64,000 bases of DNA from Paucibacter sediminis (GCF_030254645.1 NZ_CP116346.1:124001-188000); one strand, 5' to 3'; shown: positions 17,737 through 27,756, counted from the stretch's first letter. The notes: generated by a model not told the origin, from the letters alone. Program-made: numbers and translations.

Positions 17737-19890
17737 TTGCCCTTGCTGCTTGTTGCTGAAATTCTGAGGCTTTGCGCGCGTGCCCTGCTGGCGCTGCTGC
17801 TGTGCATGGCGGGAGCCGCCGCCACGGCGGCCGGCGCGGTGAAGTTGAGCGAGGCCGAGCGCGGCTGGATCGCCGCTCACCAGAAACAGGTTTTCACGGT
17901 CGGTTTCGATCCCTTTGGCGGCATGGACAGCTTCGAGTTCCGCGGCCGCCGCGTCGGCCTGCTGCCGGCGCTGCTGGACGATATGCGCACACAGCTGGGC
18001 CTGAGCCTGGTGCCCGCCGAGGTGAAGAGCTGGGACGACGCCTACAGCCGCTTCGTGCAGGGCCGCATCGACGTGCTCTACGGCGCCAACGCCACCCCCG
18101 AGCGCGAAAAGATCATGCGCTTCACCCGGGCGGCCTGGAAATACCCCTACACGGTGTTTGCGCGCAAGGACTCGAGCGTGCAGACCCTGGGCGACCTGGA
18201 CGGCAAGCGCGTCGGCTTTCTGGCCAACGACTTCGTGCTCGAGCAACTGCCCAAGGAATTCCCCAACATCCGCTTCGAGCCGCGCAATTTCGAAGACCAG
18301 ACGGCCGGCCTGGCCGCGCTGGCCGCCGGCCAGGTGGACGGCTTCGTCACCTCGGGCGGCGGCGTCGAATACGAGTTCCTGCACGAGCACCCCACCTTGA
18401 CCCTGGTGGCCGAGCTCAAGTCCATCACCTCGGACATGACCTTCGCGGTGGCGCGCGAGCAGCAGCTGCTGGGCCAGATCATCAACCGCTACATCGAGCA
18501 GCGCCAACCTCATATCCAGCAGCTCGCGCGCGAGGCCGGCCGCCTCTACAACCGCAAGGTGCTGCGCCTCAGCGAGGCCGAGCTGGCCTGGCTGGAGCTG
18601 CAGGGCGAGGCGGTGGTGGGCGTGGCCGAGGACTATCTGCCCTTCGACTACTTCCACGAGGGCCAGTACAAGGGCATTGCCGGCGCCACCCTGCAGCGCA
18701 TCGGCGAGATCGTCGGCATCCGCTTCAAGGTGGTGAGCGGGCCCTTCGCCCAGCTGATCGAGCAGGTGCGCGCGGGCAAGGTCGATGTGCTGAACATGGC
18801 CAAGACCGAGGACCGCCTGGCCGACTTCCTGTTCCCGCGCGCCATCAGCACCGAGCGCGACATCATCGTCGGCGCCAAGCGCAGCGCGCCGGTGCAGGAT
18901 GTCTACGGCCTGGACGGCCAGCCGGTGGCGGTGATCGACGGCTTCTGGCACGAGGAATACCTGCGCAAGAACCTCAAAAACCCGCGCATCGTCAAGACCG
19001 CCAACATCATGGAATCGCTGCAGCTGCTGCGCGATGGCGGCGCCGCCTACATGATCGAGAACCCCACGGTGGTGGAGTTCTACATCAACGGTCTGGGCTA
19101 TACCGACCTGGTCAAGCGCGGCATCACCTCCAAGGACTCCTTCATCTATTTCGGCGTCGGCAAGCGCCAGCCCGAGCTGGCCGGCATCATGGACAAGGTG
19201 ATCCCGCTGATCCAGTTCGACGAGATGAAGTACGCCGGCATCCAGACCGTGCCGACGCTGCGCAACGAGGCCAACCGGCGGCTGCTGATGCTGCTGGCCG
19301 GCCTGGGCCTGGTGCTGCTGGCGATCCTGGCGGTGACGGTGCGCATCGTGCGCAAGCTGATCGAGCAGCGCGCCAAGACCCAGTTCCTGCGCGAGCGCGA
19401 GCACCTGCTCTACACCGACAGCCTGACCGGCTTCCACAACCGCAACTACTTCAGCCAGCGCGCCGAGACCGCCGCGGGCGACTACCCGCAGGCCATCGTG
19501 GTGGCCGACATGAACAACCTCAAGCGCGTCAACGATGCCCATGGCCATGCCGCCGGCGATGCGCTTATCACCCTGTTCGCCGAGACGGCGCGCGCGCAAT
19601 GGCCGCAGGCCGACGCCTTCCGCATCGGCGGCGACGAGTTCGTCTTCATCCTGCCCAATATCGGCGAGGCCCAGGTACTGGCCGAACTGGAGGCCTTGAA
19701 GACGCGCTGCCAGCAGACGCGCCGCGAGCTGGCGCCGGGCGCCTGGATCAGCCCCAGCGCCGCGCTGGGCCATGCCATGCGCGCCAGCGCCACGCAATCG
19801 CTGCATAGCTGCGTGGCCCAGGCCGACGCACGCATGTACGAGGCCAAGGCCGGCATGAAGAAGCGCAGCACCGACCTGGCCGAGCCCTGA
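17737..19890 (+). CDS. diguanylate cyclase with two periplasmic solute-binding domains
   Basis: A 717-residue membrane sensor. After a signal segment come two SBP_bac_3-type domains (about 35-275 and 285-505; GRIDVLYGANATPEREKIMRF and GKVDVLNMAKTEDRLADF mark them), one membrane helix at about 513-541, and a GGDEF domain from about 560. The active-site loop is intact (GGDEF near residue 631), so c-di-GMP synthesis is expected; the RxxD inhibitory site is missing (WPQA instead). The start is TTG at 17737. Ligand is unknown, perhaps amino acids. It has no operon partner. Confidence 0.88.
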   Translation: MPLLLVAEILRLCARALLALLLCMAGAAATAAGAVKLSEAERGWIAAHQKQVFTVGFDPFGGMDSFEFRGRRVGLLPALLDDMRTQLGLSLVPAEVKSWDDAYSRFVQGRIDVLYGANATPEREKIMRFTRAAWKYPYTVFARKDSSVQTLGDLDGKRVGFLANDFVLEQLPKEFPNIRFEPRNFEDQTAGLAALAAGQVDGFVTSGGGVEYEFLHEHPTLTLVAELKSITSDMTFAVAREQQLLGQIINRYIEQRQPHIQQLAREAGRLYNRKVLRLSEAELAWLELQGEAVVGVAEDYLPFDYFHEGQYKGIAGATLQRIGEIVGIRFKVVSGPFAQLIEQVRAGKVDVLNMAKTEDRLADFLFPRAISTERDIIVGAKRSAPVQDVYGLDGQPVAVIDGFWHEEYLRKNLKNPRIVKTANIMESLQLLRDGGAAYMIENPTVVEFYINGLGYTDLVKRGITSKDSFIYFGVGKRQPELAGIMDKVIPLIQFDEMKYAGIQTVPTLRNEANRRLLMLLAGLGLVLLAILAVTVRIVRKLIEQRAKTQFLREREHLLYTDSLTGFHNRNYFSQRAETAAGDYPQAIVVADMNNLKRVNDAHGHAAGDALITLFAETARAQWPQADAFRIGGDEFVFILPNIGEAQVLAELEALKTRCQQTRRELAPGAWISPSAALGHAMRASATQSLHSCVAQADARMYEAKAGMKKRSTDLAEP

Positions 19891-20023
19891 GGTCGGCGCC
19901 GGCCGCCCCTCCGGCGACCATGTTCTGCGGGATGGTGATGGGAGTGCAGAGTGCCTACGCTGAGCCGGTGGCACGCCAGGCGCGCGGCCACACCCACCAC
20001 ACCAACACCCATGGAGACCCGGT

Positions 20024-21334
20024 ATGGAAAAGCTTTCCTTTCAAGCCAAGGGATCGATCACGCTGGCAGCCACCCTGCTGCTGCTGGGCATGAGCTCGCC
20101 CGGTCAGGCGGACACGGCGGTCCTGATCGACGGGGGCACGGCGAATGCGCGCTGTACGCTTGGCTATCCGGGCAGCGGCGGCCCCGACCAGCTCTCGGCC
20201 TGCCAATGGGACATGGCGGTGATCAAGGCCGGCGCGGCGCGCGCCAAGGCCACCGGCAAGGGCGTCAAGGTCGGCGTCATCGATGGCGGGATCGACTTCT
20301 ACCACCCGGACCTGGTGGGCGCCATCGACGTGGCACGCTCCTGCTCCTTCATCTACGGCAGCACGCCCACCGCCGACCCGGCCGAGATCGCCAATGGCGA
20401 CTGCACGAACAAGGGCGCGGTGCAGGATCTCGGCGGCCACGGCACGCACACGGCCACCACCATAGGCGCGCGCGCCAATGGCATCGGCATCATCGGTGTG
20501 GCGCCCGAGGCCAGCATCGTGGCGCTGAAGGCCTGCACCATCAGCGGCTACTGCTTCGCCGACTCGGTGGCGGCGGCGCTGCGCTATGCCGGCGACCAGG
20601 GGCTGGACGTGGTCAACCTCAGCCTGTTTGCCGATCCCTATCTGTACTACTGCGCCAACGAGGCCGGCCAGCGCGCCATGCTGCGCGAGCTGCAGGACGC
20701 CGCACGCTACGCCCAGTCGCGCGGCGTGGTGATCGTGGCGGCCGCCGGCAACGAGGCGCAGGACCTGGGCCACCCCAGCACCGACGACATCAGCCCCGAC
20801 TGGCCGCCCGGCGGCGCCATCGGCCGCGTGGTGCGCAACAACTGCCGCGTGGCGCCGGCCGAGCTGCCGGGCGTCATCACGGTGTCGGCCACCGGCGTGA
20901 GGACGCTGGCGAGCTATTCCAATGTCGGCACGCCGGTGGACGTGGCGGCCCCCGGCGGCGATGCCAGCCAGACCGCCGGCACAGTGTTTGGCCGCGGACG
21001 CGTGCTGGCCGGCTGGTCCATCACCGACGCCACCGGCACCTGGGAGGCCCTGATCGGCGCCAACCGCGCCGTTGAAAGCGGTGGCGGGCGCTATGTCTGG
21101 ATCAGCGGCACCTCGATGGCCTCGCCGCACGCGGCGGGCGTGGCGGCGCTGATACGCGAGCGCCATCCCGGCATGCCCGCGGGCGCGGTGGCGGCGCTGC
21201 TGCGCGCCTCGGCCAGCCCCATGGCCTGCCCGGCCGACTGGCCCAGCGGCGACGCGCGGCAATGCACAGGCGGCATGGGCAACACCTCCTTCTTCGGTGC
21301 CGGCATGCTGGACGCGGCGGCGGCGGTGAAGTAG
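20024..21334 (+). CDS. secreted S8 subtilisin-like serine protease
   Basis: A 436-residue subtilase with signal peptide (ITLAATLLLLGMSSPGQA). The triad is complete: Asp87 in GVIDGGIDFYHPDL, His139 in GGHGTHTATTI, Ser364 in SGTSMASPHAAGV. The oxyanion region AAAGNEA is also present. There is no long propeptide and no C-terminal beta-sandwich or autotransporter domain, so export probably uses Sec followed by type II secretion. Several Cys in the mature protein suggest disulfides. It is a lone gene; the substrate is general protein by family. Confidence 0.92.
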   Translation: MEKLSFQAKGSITLAATLLLLGMSSPGQADTAVLIDGGTANARCTLGYPGSGGPDQLSACQWDMAVIKAGAARAKATGKGVKVGVIDGGIDFYHPDLVGAIDVARSCSFIYGSTPTADPAEIANGDCTNKGAVQDLGGHGTHTATTIGARANGIGIIGVAPEASIVALKACTISGYCFADSVAAALRYAGDQGLDVVNLSLFADPYLYYCANEAGQRAMLRELQDAARYAQSRGVVIVAAAGNEAQDLGHPSTDDISPDWPPGGAIGRVVRNNCRVAPAELPGVITVSATGVRTLASYSNVGTPVDVAAPGGDASQTAGTVFGRGRVLAGWSITDATGTWEALIGANRAVESGGGRYVWISGTSMASPHAAGVAALIRERHPGMPAGAVAALLRASASPMACPADWPSGDARQCTGGMGNTSFFGAGMLDAAAAVK

Positions 21335-21340
21335 CGCTGG

Positions 21341-22063
21341 CTAATCGAGCGCGGCGGCGGCGCGCAGGCCCGCCGGATCGAGGATCTCGATGCCGCCGCG
21401 CTGCAGGCTCACGATGCCGCGCGCCGCCAGCGCCTTGAGCAGCTGGTTGGCGGTCTGGCGCGACACCGCCACCATCATCGCCAGCTGCTCCTGCGACAGC
21501 GCGATGCGCTGGCACGGGCCGCCGGGCCGCGTCTCGAAGCCCTCGGCCAGCATCAGCAGGCGGCGCGCCAGCCGCGGCCCAGCGCCCAGCAGGGCCTGGT
21601 CCTCGAAGGCCAGCAGCGCGCGCCGCAGCTTGTCGGCCAGCAGCAGGCCCAGCTCGCGCCAGTACTGCGGCCGCGCGGCCAGCAGGGCGTCGAGCCGGCT
21701 GCTGGGCACATGCAGCAGCAGCGCGTCCTGCAGCGCCTGGGCATCGTGGGTGCGCGGCCCCCCGTCGAACAGCGCGATCTCGCCGAACCAGCTGGGCGGC
21801 TCCAGCACCAGCAGGCTGCTCTGCCGGCCGGCCTCGCTGACGCCGCTGATCAGCAGCGCACCGCGCAGCACCGCGTAAAGGCCGTCAGCCGGCTCGCCGC
21901 GGCCGAACAGCCGGGCGCCGGCAGGCAGGCTGCGCAGCGCGGCCGCGTCCAGCAGGGCCTCGCGCAGCGGCGCCGAGATGCCGGCGAACCAGCGCCCGCG
22001 CAACAGCAGCGCCAGGTGCTGGCGCACATCGTCGTTGGCAGCGGGCTGGCTTCGGGCTGGCAT
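21341..22063 (-). CDS. Crp/Fnr-family transcriptional regulator
   Basis: A 240-residue regulator with an N-terminal cyclic-nucleotide-binding fold (LFGRGEPADGLYAVLRGALLIS; EIALFDGGPRTHDAQA near 90-105) and a C-terminal winged helix with recognition helix VSRQTANQLLKALAARGIV. No N-terminal Cys cluster is present, so it is not an oxygen-sensing Fnr. Its ATG starts directly at the end of the ThDP-enzyme gene, the closest possible coupling, so it is the third gene of the FAD/ThDP/Crp operon and may control it. The effector is unknown. Confidence 0.88.
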   Translation of the reverse strand: MPARSQPAANDDVRQHLALLLRGRWFAGISAPLREALLDAAALRSLPAGARLFGRGEPADGLYAVLRGALLISGVSEAGRQSSLLVLEPPSWFGEIALFDGGPRTHDAQALQDALLLHVPSSRLDALLAARPQYWRELGLLLADKLRRALLAFEDQALLGAGPRLARRLLMLAEGFETRPGGPCQRIALSQEQLAMMVAVSRQTANQLLKALAARGIVSLQRGGIEILDPAGLRAAAALD

Positions 22064-23806
22064 CTAGCCGCTGATTCTGCGCTTCACCGCGCGCGTCACC
22101 ATGCGCAGGCGCTGGGCGAGCGGGAAGCGCCTGAAGTTGACCTTCACCGCGCCCTCGGTGAAGGCGGTGCGGCGGCTGTAGTCGATCGCCACGTCCACCA
22201 CCGCCACGCGGCCGCGTGCGGCGCTGGCGCGCGCCCGCGCAATGCCCTCGGCCAACTGGGCGTCGCTGGCGATCGCCACATAGTCGGCGCCGGTGGCCTG
22301 GGCCACGCCGGCAAAGTCCACCGCGCCCAACGCGGTGCAGGGCTTGCGGTTGTAGGGGATCTGCTGCGCCTGCGCGATCTGCGAGAGCTCGCCGTCGTGG
22401 AAGATGAAGCACACCAGGCCCAGGCCCAGGCGCGTCGCCGATACCAGCTCCATGCAGCTCATCATGAAGGCGCCGTCGCCGATGATGGCCACCACCTCGC
22501 GCCGCGGATTCGCCAGCTTGGCGCCGATCGCCGCCGGCGCCGCATAGCCCATGGCGTTGAAGTCGGTGGGCACGATCAGCGAGCCCAGGCTGCGCACCGG
22601 GAACAGCTCGGCGGTCAGGTAGGTGTGGTTGCCATCGTCGACCACGGTGATGACGTCGTCCGGCAGCACCTCGCGCAGCGCCTGGAAGAAGCGCGCCGGG
22701 TTGACGCGGCCGCGGCTGTCGTGCGCCAGCCAGGCGCGCTGGTAGTCGGCCTTGGCGCGCGCGATGCGCTGCTGCAGCGCGCTGTCCGGCGCCCGCGCCG
22801 GGCCCAGGCGTTGCAGCTCGGCCAGCAGCGCCGTCAGCACCGGGGCGGCGTCGCCGGGCAGCCGCACCGCGGCCGGGTAGTTGGCGTCGAACACCGCGGG
22901 ATTGATGTCCTGGTGCACCAGCGCCGCCGGCACCGCCACGCCATAGCTGCCGGTGGCGATCTCGCCGAAGCGCGTGCCCACCGCCAGCATGGCGTCGCAG
23001 CCCTCGAAGGCGCCGCGCGCCGCCGGCACCGCGGCGGCGCCGAAGCCGAAGCCGCAGTGCAGCGGATGCTGCGCCTCGAAGGCCGACAGGCCCTGCAGCG
23101 TGGTGGCCACCGGCGCCTGCAGGTATTCGGCGATGGCGCGCGTCTGCGCGCCCGCGCCGCGCGCACCCCAGCCGAGGAACAGCCCCGGCCGGCGCGCGCC
23201 GCGCAAGAGCTCGGCGGCGCGCCGCAGCGCCTCGGCCGGCGGCAGGGGCGGCGGCTCCAGCCGCGGCGGCGCGGGCAGCTCGTCGCCGACCTCGGCCGGG
23301 AACAGCTGCAGCTCCACCGGGATCTCGACGAACACCGGCCCCGGCTCGCCCTCGTTGGCGATGCGCCAGGCCTGGTAGAGCGTGGGCACGATGTCGGCAT
23401 GGCGCTCGATCAGGAAGCAGGCCTTGGTGAGGCCGCGCATGAAGCCCTGCTGGTCGATCTCGTGCAGCTGGTAACGCCGGCCGCTGTCGCGCCTGATGCC
23501 GCCGCAGATCACCAGCATCGGGATGCCGTCGAGAAAGGCCTCGCCGATGCCGCTGGCCGCATGGGTGGCGCCGGCCGCGGGCACGATCACCAGGGTGCCG
23601 GTGCTGTCCGAGGTGCGGCTCACCGCGTCGGCCATGAAGGCCGCGCCGCCCTCGTGCGTCACCAGCACCGGGGTGATCAGGGCCGAGCTGTTGAGCTCGT
23701 CGTAGATCTCGGTGTTGTGCACGCCGGGGATGCCGAAGGTGTAGCGCACCCCCAGGCGTTCGAGCGCCTGCACCGCCAGCCAGGCACCGGTTCTTTTCTT
23801 CGTCAT
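22064..23806 (-). CDS. ThDP-dependent enzyme of acetolactate-synthase fold
   Basis: A 580-residue enzyme with the three domains of the AHAS/benzoylformate-decarboxylase family: N-terminal ThDP-pyrimidine domain with Glu52 (VTHEGGAAFMADA), a central domain, and a ThDP-diphosphate domain with GDGAFMMS...HDGE. The second metal ligand is Asp where many relatives have Asn, a variant seen in parts of the family. The reaction cannot be named: decarboxylation or carboligation of a 2-oxoacid is the likely type. It lies 17 bp after the FAD dehydrogenase and abuts the Crp gene. The start at 23806 gives the typical N-terminus MTKKRTGAWLAVQALERLGV. Confidence 0.82.
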   Translation of the reverse strand: MTKKRTGAWLAVQALERLGVRYTFGIPGVHNTEIYDELNSSALITPVLVTHEGGAAFMADAVSRTSDSTGTLVIVPAAGATHAASGIGEAFLDGIPMLVICGGIRRDSGRRYQLHEIDQQGFMRGLTKACFLIERHADIVPTLYQAWRIANEGEPGPVFVEIPVELQLFPAEVGDELPAPPRLEPPPLPPAEALRRAAELLRGARRPGLFLGWGARGAGAQTRAIAEYLQAPVATTLQGLSAFEAQHPLHCGFGFGAAAVPAARGAFEGCDAMLAVGTRFGEIATGSYGVAVPAALVHQDINPAVFDANYPAAVRLPGDAAPVLTALLAELQRLGPARAPDSALQQRIARAKADYQRAWLAHDSRGRVNPARFFQALREVLPDDVITVVDDGNHTYLTAELFPVRSLGSLIVPTDFNAMGYAAPAAIGAKLANPRREVVAIIGDGAFMMSCMELVSATRLGLGLVCFIFHDGELSQIAQAQQIPYNRKPCTALGAVDFAGVAQATGADYVAIASDAQLAEGIARARASAARGRVAVVDVAIDYSRRTAFTEGAVKVNFRRFPLAQRLRMVTRAVKRRISG

Positions 23807-23823
23807 GATGGTCTCCGTCGTGT

Positions 23824-25452
23824 TCAGGTCTGGGCCGCCGCGCTGCGCCCGGCGATGCGCCCGCTCAGCACGCAGCCGCCCAGGAAGGTGCCCTCCAGCG
23901 CGCGCAGCCCATGCAGGCCGCCGCCGCCGAAGCCCGCGGCCTCGCCGGCCGCCAGCAGGCCCGGGATGGGCTGGCCCGCATGGCACAGCACGCGGCTGGC
24001 CAGATCGGTCTGCATGCCGCCCAGGCTCTTGCGGCTGATGATGTGCTCGCGCACCGCGATCAGCGGGCCGGCCCGCGGGTCGAGCAGGGGGCGGGGCTTG
24101 CAGGTGCGGATGCGGTCGCCCTTCCACTCGCGCAGCTGGGCGATGCGGCGCAGCTGCTCGTCGTTGTGCAGGGCCGGGCCGCGCGCGACGTTGGCGTCGT
24201 AGGCCTCGACGCCGGCGCGCACGCGCGCCAATTCCACCGCCTGGTCGCCCTGCAGCGCGTTCATGCGCGCCACCAGCCCGGCCAGGTCGGGGGCCTGCAC
24301 GAAGTCCGGGCAGCCCGCCAGCATCTCGCGGTAGAGCCAGCGGTTGCCCAGCAGCAGGTCGCGCGCAAAGCCGAGCCAGCGGCGCTCGCGCACCGAGGGG
24401 TTGAACTCTGCGCCCGAGACCGCCAGCTCCTTGAGCGCGATGCGGCGGTTCATCAGCTGCCAGGAATAGGCGCGCGGCTCGGCGCAGATGCGCGCCACCA
24501 GATCGCGCGTGTCATAGCCGGTCACCAGCGGCATGGGGCCGATGCGATCACCACGCCAGTTCAACCACAGGGCCGAGCGCGGCGGCACCAGCGAGAGCCC
24601 ATGCTCGGGCTTGCGCGGGCGCGGATGGGCCACGCCGGCGGCGTAGTTCCACTGCCGGTCCAGATGGGTGATGCAGCCGCCCGCGGCGGCCACGGCATCG
24701 TGCAGCAGGCCATCGGCATAGCGGTGCGAGCCATTCAGCAGGCGCGCGGGCGGCTGGCCCCAGTCGGCATGCCAATGGGCGCGCACGCGCGCCAGGTTGC
24801 CGTTGATGCCGCCGGCGGCCAGCAGCACCGCGCCGGCATGGTGCTCGAACTCGGCCCCCTCAGCCCCTTCAGCCCCCTCGGCATGGCCGGCCACGCCCAC
24901 CACCGCCCCGCCCTGCTGCAGCAGGCGCTCGACGCGCTGGCCGAAGCGCAGCGTCAGCGCCGCGCGCCGCGGGTGGCGTTCGATGCGATCGAGCAGGTGC
25001 TGCACCAGCGCCTCGCCGGTGCCCCAGACGATGTGGAAGCGCGGCACCGAGTTGCCCGGCAGGTAGAGGCCGCGCTCCACCCAATTGGGCACCGGGAAGT
25101 AGCGCAGGCCGCCGGCGCGCAGCCAGTCGCCTACCTCGGCGGTGCAGCGGCTCACATAATGCTCGGCCCAGGCGCGCGGCCAACGCTCGTCGGCGCCGAA
25201 CTCGGCAAAGCTGAGCCAGTCGGCCAGCGCCAGCGCCTCGCTGTCGCGGATGCCGGCGCGGCGCTGCTCGGGCGTGTCCACCAGGAACATGCCGCCAAAG
25301 CTCTCCCTGGCCAGGCCGCCGATCGCCTCGGGGCGGTCGCGGTCCAGCAGCAGTACGCGCCGGCCGGCGTCCAGCAACTCCAGCGTGGCGCTCAGCCCGG
25401 CGATGCCGGCGCCCACCACCAGCACATCCGCGCCATCGTCTGCACTGCCCAT
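23824..25452 (-). CDS. FAD-binding dehydrogenase (fumarate reductase/KstD-like)
   Basis: A 542-residue flavoprotein. The FAD Rossmann motif GAGIAGLSATLELLDAGRRV sits at 14-33, followed by LLDRD. The late segment PGLLAAGEAAGFGGGGLHGLRALEGTFLGGC closes the FAD site, as in the FAD-dependent dehydrogenases related to 3-ketosteroid dehydrogenase and flavocytochrome c. No signal peptide or heme site is seen. A short GAE repeat near residue 195 comes from a 9-bp tandem repeat. It is the first gene of the operon with the ThDP enzyme and Crp regulator; oxidation or desaturation of a compound then processed by the ThDP enzyme is an inference. Confidence 0.82.
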   Translation of the reverse strand: MGSADDGADVLVVGAGIAGLSATLELLDAGRRVLLLDRDRPEAIGGLARESFGGMFLVDTPEQRRAGIRDSEALALADWLSFAEFGADERWPRAWAEHYVSRCTAEVGDWLRAGGLRYFPVPNWVERGLYLPGNSVPRFHIVWGTGEALVQHLLDRIERHPRRAALTLRFGQRVERLLQQGGAVVGVAGHAEGAEGAEGAEFEHHAGAVLLAAGGINGNLARVRAHWHADWGQPPARLLNGSHRYADGLLHDAVAAAGGCITHLDRQWNYAAGVAHPRPRKPEHGLSLVPPRSALWLNWRGDRIGPMPLVTGYDTRDLVARICAEPRAYSWQLMNRRIALKELAVSGAEFNPSVRERRWLGFARDLLLGNRWLYREMLAGCPDFVQAPDLAGLVARMNALQGDQAVELARVRAGVEAYDANVARGPALHNDEQLRRIAQLREWKGDRIRTCKPRPLLDPRAGPLIAVREHIISRKSLGGMQTDLASRVLCHAGQPIPGLLAAGEAAGFGGGGLHGLRALEGTFLGGCVLSGRIAGRSAAAQT

Positions 25453-25621
25453 GTCCCGTCTCCTGCTGACTGCGCCGCGTCAGGGGCGAAGGCCCCGCAT
25501 CGGTCTGGGGCGCAGACTAGGCGGCGCCCCGGACAAGCGTCTGTCAGCTTGCCGACATAGGCGCGCGGGCGCCTCGGCAATCAGGCGGAAGTTTGTGCGA
25601 CGTCAAACTCGACGGGGCAGC

Positions 25622-27565
25622 TCAGGGCCGCAGATAGCGGTCCAGGAAGGCCAGCATGCGGCGATTCGCCTCGATCTGGTTCTTCTTCTTGGAAAAGCCG
25701 TGGCCCTCGTCGTCGAACACCAGGTACTCGACCGGCACGCCATTGGCCTTGACCGCGGCGACGATCTCGTCGCTCTCGGGCTTGATGACGCGCGGGTCGT
25801 TGGCACCCTGTATCACCATCAGCGGCTTCTTGATCTCCTTGGCATGGAACAGCGGCGAGGTGGCAACCAGGAAGTCCCGGTCCTTCACCGGATCGCCCAC
25901 CTCCTGGTAGAGCGCCTTGCGGAAGCTCTCCCAATAGGGCGGAATGGCCTCCAGCGTGCGCAGCCAGTTGCTGACGCCGAAGATATCGATGCCGACCTTG
26001 AAGGCCTCGGGGCGGAAGGCCATGGCGGCCAGCGTCATGTAGCCGCCATAGGAGCCACCGATGATGCCGATGCGTTCGATATCCACCACGCCGGTGCCGG
26101 CCAGATAGGTCTTGGCCTCGATGCAGTCCCACAGCGGCTCGCGGCCATGCTTGCCGTCGTCGGCGGTGAAGAAGCTCTTGCCATAGCCCGAGCTGCCGCG
26201 GTTGTTGATGCCCAGCACCGCGTAGCCGTGGTTGGCGAAGTACTGCATCAGCGCCGAATAGCCGCGCATGGTCTGGCCGCCAGGGCCGCCATGCACCCAC
26301 ACCAGGGCCGGCACCTTGCGGTTCGGTGACGCTTCCTTGGGCAGGTAGAGCACGGAGGGGATGGCAAGACCGTCGAAGGACTTGAAGCGCACCACCTGCG
26401 AGTCCACCAGGTCGGCGCTGGCAATCTCCTTGGACAGGCTCTGTGTCAGCTGCCTGGCCTGCTGGCTGGCAAAGTCGTAGACCACCAGATTGTTGGGCGA
26501 GCGGTCGCCGTTCAGGTAGAAGGCCATCTTGGCGCCGCTCCTGGAGAAGCTCACGCCGCGGATCTCGCCGCCCGGCAGCTTGGGCAGTTGCACCGGCTTG
26601 CCGCTGACGGCGTCCTGCACGCGGATCGCGATGCTGGCGTCGGCGTTCACGCCGGTGACGCGGTAGCGCCCGTCGCGCGAGAAGTAGCTGTACTCGATGT
26701 CCCAGTCGGCCTTCTCGAGCTCGCTGGTCTGGCCGCTGGCCAGCTCATAGGCCTGCAGGCGCTTGAATTCGGTGCCGGCGTCGCTGAGTATCAGCAGGCG
26801 CTGCGAGGCCGGATCGAAGGCGGCGGCGCGCTGGCCGGCCACGCCCTCGTGCGGTGTCAGGTGCTTGAGCGCCAGGGTCTGCGTGTCATAGAGATAGACG
26901 TCGGAGTCGGCCGTGGTGTTGATCTTGCCCAGCGCGATCCAGCGCCCGTCGCGGCTGACGGCCGAGATCTCGAAGGCCTGCTCGTTCCTGAACACCAGGG
27001 TGCGCGCATAGCTCCGAGCGTCGTAGCGATACAGGTCGAAGCTCTTGGCATCGCGTTCGTTGCTGCTGACATAGAAGGCGCTGCCGTCGCCGGCCCAGCC
27101 CACGAAGCTTGCCTTGAGCTTGTCGCCCGGGGTCAGGTCTTGCTCCTTGCCATCCAGCTCGCGCACATAGAGGTGGTTCTGCTCGTTGCCGCCCTGGTCG
27201 CGCGTGTAGAGCACGCGGTCGTCATCGGGGAAGTAGCTGACGGCGTAATGGCTGTCCTTGGTCGAGTTGGTGAGTGCCGTCGGCGCGCCGCCCGCGACCG
27301 GCATGCTGTAGACATTCGGCAGGCCGCTGGCATTGCTGGTGAAGAGGATGCGCTGCTCGTCGGCGCTGAAGGAGGCGCCGCTGATGGCCGTGGTGGCCAT
27401 GAACTGCTCGATGGTGTAGCGCCTGGGCGCCTCGCTGGCGCGGCTCGCCATGCCTGACTTCGCCACCGCAGCGCCGGCCGCCGTCCCAGCCCAGCAGCCA
27501 CCCGCCAGCAAGCCGGCCAGCAGCACGGGCAGCGCATGCATTTTCTTCTTCCCCAGCATCTTCAT
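25622..27565 (-). CDS. S9 prolyl-oligopeptidase-family peptidase, exported
   Basis: A 647-residue S9 peptidase. It has a lipoprotein-like or Sec signal (ALPVLLAGLLAGGCWAG), then a beta-propeller built of repeats such as YSYFSRDGRY and VSRDGRWIALG, then an alpha/beta hydrolase domain from about 400. The nucleophile is in GGSYGG, the acid in GANDPRV and the His in DEGHGF. It likely cleaves peptides in the periplasm. GGAGG touches the ATG at 27565 and lies 6 nt before a second ATG at 27559, so the shorter start may be the real one. Cys in LAGGC may be lipidated. Confidence 0.9.
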   Translation of the reverse strand: MKMLGKKKMHALPVLLAGLLAGGCWAGTAAGAAVAKSGMASRASEAPRRYTIEQFMATTAISGASFSADEQRILFTSNASGLPNVYSMPVAGGAPTALTNSTKDSHYAVSYFPDDDRVLYTRDQGGNEQNHLYVRELDGKEQDLTPGDKLKASFVGWAGDGSAFYVSSNERDAKSFDLYRYDARSYARTLVFRNEQAFEISAVSRDGRWIALGKINTTADSDVYLYDTQTLALKHLTPHEGVAGQRAAAFDPASQRLLILSDAGTEFKRLQAYELASGQTSELEKADWDIEYSYFSRDGRYRVTGVNADASIAIRVQDAVSGKPVQLPKLPGGEIRGVSFSRSGAKMAFYLNGDRSPNNLVVYDFASQQARQLTQSLSKEIASADLVDSQVVRFKSFDGLAIPSVLYLPKEASPNRKVPALVWVHGGPGGQTMRGYSALMQYFANHGYAVLGINNRGSSGYGKSFFTADDGKHGREPLWDCIEAKTYLAGTGVVDIERIGIIGGSYGGYMTLAAMAFRPEAFKVGIDIFGVSNWLRTLEAIPPYWESFRKALYQEVGDPVKDRDFLVATSPLFHAKEIKKPLMVIQGANDPRVIKPESDEIVAAVKANGVPVEYLVFDDEGHGFSKKKNQIEANRRMLAFLDRYLRP

Positions 27566-27756
27566 CCTCCACTCCCATGTTTCGAACCAGGCCGACCGCC
27601 GGCCCGGATTGGCGCGACTGTAAGGGCAGGCCCCAAGCCATGGCACAGCGTTCGGACAGACTGCGGAATCCGTGGCGTAGGCGGGCTCTTTCCGCTGAAA
27701 CGCCTTGCAACCGTCTGCACCCCTGCTTGCCGGCTGCCGTGACCACAATGCGGTCC

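Noticed and set aside
17629-19974. Long open frame opposite the first diguanylate cyclase (about 780 codons)
   Set aside because: Shadow frame; the plus strand encodes complete solute-binding and GGDEF domains.
21710-24202. Long open frame opposite the ThDP enzyme (about 830 codons)
   Set aside because: Shadow frame with low-complexity Arg/Gln/His sequence.
24851-24877. 9-bp tandem repeat (three units) in the FAD dehydrogenase gene
   Set aside because: In frame and short; adds a small GAE loop, no sign of a regulatory or phase-variable role.
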